From the NCBI GenBank assembly GCA_030998225.1, contig JAPYXD010000259.1, positions 3,638,501 through 3,702,500 on the forward strand: 64,000 nucleotides of DNA. Reading direction: 5' to 3'. A program made the translations under genes and the position numbers. The stretch comes from Diplolepis rosae. Taxonomy: Eukaryota; Arthropoda; Insecta; Hymenoptera; Diplolepididae. The notes beneath the pieces were generated by a model. The model did not search any database. It was given only the letters and a program-made list of their open reading frames with translations, and had not been told where the DNA came from. Below are positions 56,736 through 64,000 of the stretch, one piece after another (position 1 is the first letter of the stretch; every line of letters begins with the position of its first letter).

Positions 56736-57052
56736 TACCAGTGTTTCACAGTGGCATAGGATGAGGCTTCATCGCCAAAAATGGAAATAAGTTGATCGAT
56801 GCATTCTTGTCTTGATAATCCACGTCGAAAGTCGTAATAAATCATCGCACGAAAATTTTCACGAGTTAATTCCAGTTTTTTGTTGAGGCACAATTTTCAA
56901 GTCACTGTACACGACACAAATAGCGCTCAAATGACAAAGCGTTCTAAAGGTGGTCATGGTCAAAAATGTCAAACTTTTCAGTGCAAATATCAGATGGCAC
57001 CTGAGAACACTCAGTGTTGCCAAGGCTCAAAATATAAATAGTGCCCCTAATA

Positions 57053-58184
57053 ATCAGTTGTATACTTATAGCTGGTTAATCTGCGGAGTTTAGCTGATTC
57101 AGATATAGAGAGTATATCTAGGGTCCTTTAGGGCTTTAGCCAATTTTCCTTAGTTCTAGTCTGACGAAGACTAAGAAAATAGAATCCTACACGAAAATTG
57201 AAAATATAGAGTGGCTATTGTGGGAACTAAAATAATGTTTGAATGTTAAAAAAATAACAAAATGGCAGACTTTCAAACTTTATGCGTTAATTTTTACGTT
57301 TATTTTCGGTAAAAAACGGTTTAAAAAATATGATAATTATTATCTAGATCAATAATTTGAGTTACCGCGATGCGCATACTAATTTAGAATATGACGTTAA
57401 AATTTCAGGAGGATTCATCGAATAGATTTTGTAAAATCACCTGCGCCGTCTGAAAAAAAGTGATCTTTCAAAAAACGCGTTTAAATTTTTGAAAACATTT
57501 GATGATCGCTCTACCCTCTGCATAAAAATTATCTGTGTCACTAAAAAACTTTTGAATTAAATCCTGAAATTTTTTCTGCATAAATTTCAATATTTTCACT
57601 TTTGAATAAAGAAATTTTAAAAAATTGATTTTTTCGAAGCTATCACAGTGAAAGAATTAAAAACCTTTCTATGGTAAAAGCGACGGTTTTGATTTAAGAG
57701 TTTGAAATTGTCTACGAGGACACTTGTCGGGAAAGTATCCTATCTGATACTGAGATTTTTGCCCTCATAAATTAGACAGTGATAAAAATTTCAGAACTCA
57801 ACTATTCTTATTGTTATATTAAACTTAGTAATATTTTGCTTTAAGCTCAATATGTATAGTGAAAAAATTCAAACCCTAATAATTCCTAACAGACGATTTC
57901 AGCTTAAATTCAACCACTCAAAATATATATGCAAAAATGATATCATATTTCGCATGAAAAGTACATTAAAGCTTCTTTTAATAGGGTAAATATAAATAAA
58001 TTTCGGAGTATGTGAAAAGTTTTGATATGCATATGAGACGCAATTTTGGAGATTTTATATAAAAGCCTTGTATGAACTCTATTGTGCAGAAAAATGATTG
58101 TGGATCAATCTCAGTAATTTGTAAGTTATTTTAAACCGGATCAACGAGAAAAAGTTAGTTGTTTCATGTGGTCGATTCTTATTA
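57053..58184. other. Unrecognised AT-rich DNA, no gene
   Basis: 57080-57112 is the A-type right end described above. The stretch around 57420-57560 (AAAACGCGTTTAAATTTTTG and neighbours) has the look of an old dispersed repeat and recalls 5050-5110. No coding signal. Confidence 0.35.
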
Positions 58185-59211
58185 CAGTGGGTTGCTAAAT
58201 TATCATACTCACTTTGTTTTTGTTAGTCGCATAACATTTCCTAATATTGACAATATACATATTAAAATTTTCCCCTAGAAATAACATAAAAGACATCAAG
58301 ATGAAGTGTTTTTGTTCATTTTTCAGGAAAATTTTGTAAAAAACGTCAAAATTACAAGCTTTCCTTAAATTATAAATAATTCTCGAAATAATTGATGTTT
58401 TTAGATGTTCTTTGACTCATTTGAAAGATAAATTTACATAGAATATAAAAAACGTGCTAAAAAAATTATAATAATTTTCCCCTAGATTCTGAAAAATTCT
58501 AAACTTAGAACAAAAAAGGCGTCAAAATTCAAAGTTACTGAATTTGTTTTTTCAATTTTAAATGAAAAAGGAAATTCAATTTACTTGAGGCTCTATCGGC
58601 TTTAAGAAACACATTCTCATCATGACACTCGCGCTTGATTTTCTGTATGCATTCCTGCAACTTTCTGATGATTTACATGATTCAGATAATTTATTTTCTT
58701 CAAAATATCTCAATAAGTAAAAACAATCGTAAAATTTATTTAAGTAAACGTTTATGCATTTCAACGCTTATTTCTTATCTCACATAAAATATACATCCGT
58801 TCAAAAAATATTCTAATGGAAATTTATAGACCTCATTTAGGCAAATAATTTTCCATTTTAACGTTTTTTTCGTATCTCACATATTCTGTTTAAAAATGGA
58901 TTTTTTAATTTTAATCGTACTTTTTGAAATTGAAACCAAAAATATACATTTTATCAGAAACCATATCAGACAATGTTTGTAGACCTTATTGAATTGAACA
59001 ATTTTCCATTCTTTTTCACGCCTCTTTTGTTCTATGTTTAGAATTTTTTAGAATCTAGGGGAAAATTAGAATACTTTTCTGGCACGTTCTTTAAATTCTA
59101 TGTAAACTTAATTTTAAAAGGAGTCAAAGGACATCTAAAAACATCAATTATTTCAGGAATTACTTATAATCTAATAAGAATTTGAAATTTGACAAATTTT
59201 GCAATCTACTG
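58185..59211. mobile_element. Tc1/mariner-type non-autonomous element with internal repeats
   Basis: Ends CAGTGGGTTGCTAAATT (left) and the complement of CAGTAGATTGCAAAATT (right), with TA at 58183-58184 and 59212-59213. The inner arms 58350-58525 and 59032-59200 are inverted copies (TTTTCCCCTAGATTCT / AGAATCTAGGGGAAAA). The centre 58525-59030 consists of family D/C sequence. Parts resemble the palindrome inside the element at 20294. Confidence 0.65.
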
Positions 59212-59213
59212 TA

Positions 59214-59575
59214 TATAGCCCGATAATTGACACATTATATATATTATTTAAATTAATAAGCTAAAAATCCCGACATGCGACTTGTCAGATCCCTATTTTG
59301 AACAGGGCAAGATAGGAAATTTTTTGCACGGATCATAGAAACATTGCGATGCCGATTGCTATTCGATTCTCTCTAAATCCAAAATAGTGGAATAATCACT
59401 GTTTTATCTAGTGCCATGATGAAACTTACTTAATAGTAGACTCTAGTTATAACTTCCTTGATCTTTTAAAATCTCCGAAACCTTCAACAATCTTGCCAAG
59501 CATCTTGTATCATTAATTCAAGATTCTCGATTAAGATTCCTAATCTAAAATGTATTCAAACGATTTAAAACCTTC
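59214..59575. other. Unrecognised DNA with a family A terminus
   Basis: CTCTCTAAATCC near 59370 followed by a short decayed stretch. No gene. Confidence 0.35.
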
Positions 59576-60120
59576 ACTGTGAAAAGTTTCTCTTGTAATT
59601 TCACAATTCTGTAATAGAAGTTTATTACCGAAACTTAATGTAATTTTACATGACATGATGTATTGTAATTTCATAATTGACACCGGCGCCGCTTCACAGC
59701 AAATGTATAACACTTGCATTGCAATCCAGAGAAATAAATCTACAAATGCTCTGATTTACTTTACAATACCTCAAATTTAATTTTACATTACATTTTGGCA
59801 ATAAAATTGCATTAAAGTATTGTAAAATCACAAATTTTTTAGAGTGCCTTAAAAAATGTCTATTGTAATTTCATAACTAACACCGGCGCCGCTCCACAGC
59901 AAATTCACAATACTTGCGTTGTAATCCAAAAAAATAGCTCTACAAGTGCTGTGATATTACTTTACGATACCTCAACTGTAATTTTACATTACATTTTGGT
60001 AATGAAATTCCATTAGAGTATTGTAAAATTACAAATTTTCAACAGTACTGTAAAAAGTTCTGTTGTGATTTCACAATGCTGTAACTGTACAATACTGTAA
60101 CTGCACTGTACGATAATGTG
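59576..60120. repeat. Word-repeat element: TGTAAAATTACA type, with 200-bp tandem units
   Basis: TTGTAATTTCACAAT, TGTAATTTTACATTACA and TTGTAAAATTACAAA words recur in both orientations. The block CACCGGCGCCGCT occurs at 59681 and 59881, exactly 200 bp apart, defining two tandem units. Partial units flank them. Confidence 0.6.
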
Positions 60121-60269
60121 AAATCAGTTTCATAAGAGGAATCATATTATAAACAAAAATTTTGAAAATTTACTCTACAAAAAATAAATTATGAATGAAA
60201 CAATTTCAATGCCGAAGGAATGGAAGATTTGCTAACCTAAATATTATTTTTGCGATATGAGTCGATATC

Positions 60270-61170
60270 TTTACAGTTTACTTTTACTTTTAAATATCTG
60301 GACTCTAATATCTCATCAGGCCCCGATCGGGTATTAACCCATGAAATTATGTCATGGCTCCGGGTGAGGCAAAATCAGTAATCCCAAATTACTGATGAAA
60401 CACGCGGCCAGATCTGGCTGCCCGACATCTGATTAGGCAGTAATCGGGTGTGATCAGGCCCGACCTGGCCCTGATCGGGCCGTGTGTTTCATCACCAGTC
60501 TCGGCCATATCTAGCGATTTCTGCACGAGATAAATTAACGTGACGAACCCGGAAAAGTTTGCACCGGTCTCATCTTTTGTGATTTTACTTTTAAATATCT
60601 GGACTCTAATATCACATCAGGCCCCGATCGGGTATTAACCCATGGAATTATGTCATGGCTCCGGGTGGGGCAAGAACAATAATCCCAAATTACGGATAAA
60701 ACACGTGGCTAGACCTGGCTGCCCAACATCTGATTAGGCAGTAATCGGGTGTGATCAGGCCCGACCTGGCCCTGATCGGGCCGTGTGTTTCATCAGCAGT
60801 CTCGGCCATGTCTAGCGATTTCTGCACGAGATAAATCCGCGTGAAGAATCAGGAAAAGTTTGCCCCGGTCTCATCTTTTATGATTTTACTTTTAAATTTC
60901 TGGACTCTAATATTACATCAGGCCCCGATCGGGTATTAACCCATGGAATTATGTCATGGCTCCGGGTGGGGCAAGATCAATAATCCCAAATTACGAATGA
61001 AACATGCGGCCAGATCTGGCTGCCCAACATCTGATTAGGCAGTAATCGGGTGTGATCAGGCCCGAACTGGCCCTGATCTGGCCGTTTGTTTTTATCAATG
61101 GTCTATGCTGTGTCTGGCGATTTCTGCACAATTAGCGTGACGAATCCAAACGGGGTCTGAGAAGTTTTCC
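60270..61170. repeat. GC-rich tandem array of about 301-bp units (three copies)
   Basis: GGCCCCGATCGGGTATTAAC occurs at 60319, 60620 and 60921, a period of 301 bp. Each unit contains the near-palindromic GATCAGGCCCGACCTGGCCC followed by TGATCGGGCC, and TTTCTGCACGAGATAAAT. The next stretch, near 61180-61235, is a shorter palindrome (CCCGGATATTATTGGGG / TTATCCGGGACCC). Confidence 0.8.
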
Positions 61171-61235
61171 TAGTCAGGGCCCGGATATTATTGGGGAAAA
61201 TTATCCGGGACCCGGCTGGATCCCCAATAAGATTT

Positions 61236-61769
61236 CTATTCAGTAAGAAACTGATTCCCTTTCTAACTTTTTTTCCAATCGACGGAAGTGTCTAAAACAG
61301 TGGACAATTGTACAATCCGATACGAGGGAATTCCTCTTCCGTATAGAATAGAAATCCTATCTTCTAGCTTTTCCGTTCTTTTCTTCATGTAGCGGATTTT
61401 CTATGGTACTTTTTTTCGTTTCCGACGCGTAAGTTTTGTTGATACTTGCCACATGCACGGCTGTACTTTATACCAGGAGTTACAAGACGTTGAACCTTGC
61501 AATAAGTCGTGTCTCTGAAATCGATAAGGCAATGTAAAAAGTGTGTGTATAGCGGATAGCGGGTGAAGCACTCTGAAACTTGATTTTTTAAATTACGTAT
61601 TATTGCGAGAGATTGATAACCTCAATATACGTTTCACATTGTAAAAATTCTATCCGTCTTATTCTGGCCTATTATGAAATCTATTTTCGCGTTAATGCGA
61701 GTTATTCTGAATCGAAGCAGAACTCAGAAGCTGCGGATTTGTTAGAATATAAATTCATTTTGTTAACTG
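61236..61769. other. No gene seen
   Basis: Low-copy sequence between two repeat blocks. Confidence 0.3.
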
Positions 61770-62340
61770 CATTTGGGTGATTTAAAAAAATAATTTGGTT
61801 GGATAAACCAAATTTTTGTTCATCTGACCAAAATCGTTTGCTTGAGTAAACCAAAGTTTTTGCTTCAACATTTTGGTTAACCTTAGACACTTTTTTGGTT
61901 GAATCAATAAAGTTATTTGACACACTCTGAAAAAGATTTGGTTTAACTATAATATTTTGTTGCTATAGGGACGACAAAATGTTTGGTTGATGCAACAAAA
62001 TTATTTAACTGGCTTGAAATAACTCTTTTGTTTGTGAAATTTTGTTCATTAAATAAAAAATTTGATGATTCCGACTAAATATTTTAATTACTTTCGAAAA
62101 ATTCAAAGTATTTAATAGATCGCACAGACAAAGAATTTTTGTTCAATGCACAAAATCGTTTTCTTGAATTCACAAAGTATTTTGTTGACTTGAATATCTG
62201 GAATATTTGGTTGGATCAAGCAAATATTTTGTTGTCCGTATAACTACAAAAATTTGTGACTGAACCTACAAAAATTTTATTGATTCGACCAGAAAATTTT
62301 TTCAAGTCAATACAATATTTTTTCTATTGGCCGGTCATAA
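61770..62340. repeat. Word-repeat element: TTTGGTTGA / TCAACCAAA type
   Basis: Dozens of AACCAAATTTTTGTT, TTTTGGTTGAATC and CAACAAAATT words in both orientations. Same word family as 48870-49245. The short minus-strand frames are by-products. Confidence 0.55.
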
Positions 62341-63239
62341 AATGCAATATTATTTTTAATTCAACAATATCATATTGTGGAACTTAGAAAAAAAAGTTTA
62401 TTTGAAAAAGTTTGATACATTGATAAATGTTTTACCCGTGTTGCACATGGTTTTTTTTCTACTGTGAGGAATCCAAAAATGAATTTTTTAACTAAAAAAT
62501 TGTGTTGGGTCAACTAAAAAATTTATTTTTCGTATAGTAACAAAATTCTAGATCTAAATCTACAAATATTCTGTTCTTCCCACCAACTGGAAGATTATAA
62601 TAGGTTAAAATTGAAAATAAGTTTATGAGTAAATTAATGCTGGAATCTTTCGAAATGGTTTTCGAAAAGACGCACGAATTGAGTTGGTTCACAAAAGTTT
62701 CTCCAATTAATTAGCAAATTTTGCATTGAATTTGAAGTGGAAACGCGGATTAATTTAAATAGAAGAGGTGTATGGGATTGGCCTTGTATTTATACAGATC
62801 AAATTTTGAGAAGACAAAAGGATTCTAACAGATTGAAATTTTAAAAAATCTGCCCGGTTCGCTACACACTCTAATCACGCGCTTCGCGCTCCAAAGTGTT
62901 TTCAATAATATTTTTCATTAATAAACAAAAGATAAAATGTCTATGAAAAAATGGTCAACACCAAAGCTGTCTAAATTTTTGGAATAAATAATTTCGTTTC
63001 TTAAAATGTTTTCCATATCGTATATTCTGGCGGGAAAATTAAAATTTTGATTTTGATTACCACGTTTTTGATGAATAAAAGGAAGGGTATACCTCCTATG
63101 AAAAAATAATACATAGTAAATTTGTAGATCTTTTTGAAACGAACTATTTTGTTTACTAAAATTTTTGTCGTATCCTTCATAAATTTGGCGCAAAATGGAA
63201 TTTTTTATTTCTGATAACGTATTTTACGATTAAAAGGAA
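62341..63239. other. Dispersed repeat pieces, no gene
   Basis: 62420-62470 is related to 29627-29690. Family D (CACGCGCTTCGCGCTCC) lies at about 62875 and family C at 62900-63240. Confidence 0.35.
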
Positions 63240-63475
63240 AACTACAAGGAGAAAAAAAATTGTTGTGTTAACTAACCAGATTGTTGATATGGAACTAACA
63301 AAACTTTTTTGCTTTCCCAAAAAATTTTCAGTTTTCCCAACAAACCTATTCGTTGAACCTACAAAAGAGTTTGTTATTGCTTTTTGCTTGACAAACATTT
63401 TTGTAAGGAGAACTAAAATTTTGTTGAGACGGCAAAAAAAAGTTTGTCAGTTCTATATTTTTCTCCGTATACGCG
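63240..63475. repeat. Word-repeat palindrome with GGAGAAAAA ends
   Basis: Begins AAGGAGAAAAAAAATTGTTG and ends TATATTTTTCTCCGTA, resembling the CACGGAGAAA termini of families E and T. The interior contains repeated AACAAAATTTTTTTG / CCAACAAAC words. Confidence 0.5.
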
Positions 63476-63619
63476 TCCGATAAAAAAATGATCTGAAGTA
63501 AATTTGTATATATTTTTAAGATGAACAATTTTGTCCCCAACATTTTTATCGTCTCTCGTATAGTTTTTTTGAAAATCGAAAATTTTCATTTTAAATAATA
63601 TTAATAAAATGGTATGTTG
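63476..63619. other. Family C piece
   Basis: Contains 'gtatatatttttaagatgaac' and 'tcgtctctcgtatag' segments typical of family C. Confidence 0.35.
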
Positions 63620-63712
63620 ATGGAAAATTGGCTTTAGGGTCCATAAAATGATTAAGTCAAATTTAATCAAACGTTTCGGCTCTGATCGGAGCCCTCATCA
63701 GTGATATTTATT
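63620..63712 (-). ncRNA. Hammerhead-ribozyme-like motif, copy 2
   Basis: On the minus strand CTGATGA (63701-63695), one extra G, a perfect 5-bp stem GGCTC/GAGCC with a CGATCA loop, then GAAACG (63677 downwards). Then TGATTAA and TTAATCA pair in the stem III position, followed by ATGGACCCTAAAGCC. The core matches the hammerhead consensus apart from the extra G and an uncertain cleavage triplet. Penelope-like and other retroelements are known to carry such ribozymes. Confidence 0.4.
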
Positions 63713-64000
63713 AAAATCTAGAAAATACAAAAAAATTCATATCGCTAATTTCACATATTTTCTCGGAGTTACTGGAGTACATAAAATATGGCAACAAAAG
63801 GGGTACTTGATATATTAAATAAAAGAAGGAAAGTTTGGATATATTCTTTGTTGCAACACTGAAAATGGATAACCTGGTATAGACAATTAAGGCTATCTTT
63901 TGACTAATTTTTTCCAAACTATTTTAATACTATTTATAAGCTATGTATAAAAATATTCACATTTATGCATTTCTTGTACGTACCGGTGTCTACAAATAAA
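63713..64000. other. No gene seen
   Basis: AT-rich sequence to the end of the window. Confidence 0.3.

Larger units (their letters stand above)
55019..57050 (-). mobile_element. mariner (GAGGGGCACTATTTAT ends) interrupted by a second mariner
   Basis: Inverted ends CGAGGGGCACTATTTATATT (left) and AATATAAATAGTGCCCCT (right), with TA outside (55017-55018 and 57051-57052). Reading on the minus strand, N-terminal coding remnants lie at about 56740-56900 (including ELTRENFRAMIYYDFRRGL-like sequence). After the inserted element they continue at 55141-55440. The C-terminal half is deleted. Confidence 0.8.

Overview
The window looks like nuclear DNA of an arthropod, most likely an insect. It is very AT-rich, it has one intron-containing host gene with canonical GT-AG junctions, and it is packed with mariner/Tc1 transposons, TTAA-site elements and palindromic miniature elements (MITEs). 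Several mariner subfamilies common in insects are present (irritans-like, and one with the mellifera-type terminus). A hymenopteran would fit, but the sequence does not prove it. No prokaryotic operon, CRISPR array, rRNA or intact tRNA is visible.

The only well-supported host gene is a secreted S1-family (trypsin/chymotrypsin-like) serine protease on the + strand, 46459-53746, in four exons: signal-peptide exon 46459-46543, then 49288-49607, 52828-53100 and 53441-53746. Its catalytic triad is intact, but two conserved disulfides are lost or rearranged. Its introns hold a foldback element, a TTAA-site MITE, a near full-length mariner and two mariner deletion derivatives. Transposon debris starts within about 10 bp of its stop codon. 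A GC-rich, GA-rich segment at 23890-24487 may be the promoter/5' exon of a second host gene that continues beyond what can be read.

Layout. 1-4.6 kb: a GGATCCT-word foldback and AT-rich DNA. 4.6-19.2 kb: many copies of a MITE superfamily with CTCTCTAAA termini built from repeated CACTGATT/AATCAGTG words (families A and B), with CACGGAGAAA-terminated palindromes, a TTAA-flanked element and degenerate dispersed repeats (C and D). 20.3-23.1 kb: a Tc1-like element carrying nested palindromes and a 373-bp tandem array. 23.1-24.7 kb: possible host promoter. 24.7-26.5 kb: tandem segmental duplication. 26.5-39 kb: hairpins, a defective Tc1-like element at 32238-32974, a 920-bp foldback, and a hammerhead-like motif. 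40.5-44.4 kb: an irritans-type mariner broken by a TTAA composite and by a long-TIR element that itself holds a non-LTR retrotransposon tail. 46.5-53.7 kb: the protease. 53.8-57.1 kb: a second transposon cluster, with one mariner inside another. 57-64 kb: another Tc1-like element, further word-repeat palindromes, a 301-bp GC-rich tandem array and a second copy of the hammerhead-like motif.

The most interesting pattern is that several unrelated MITE families share one design: a long imperfect palindrome assembled from dozens of copies of one 8-15 bp word, each family using its own word. Where boundaries can be read, these and the other MITEs have 2-bp target duplications that are not always TA.
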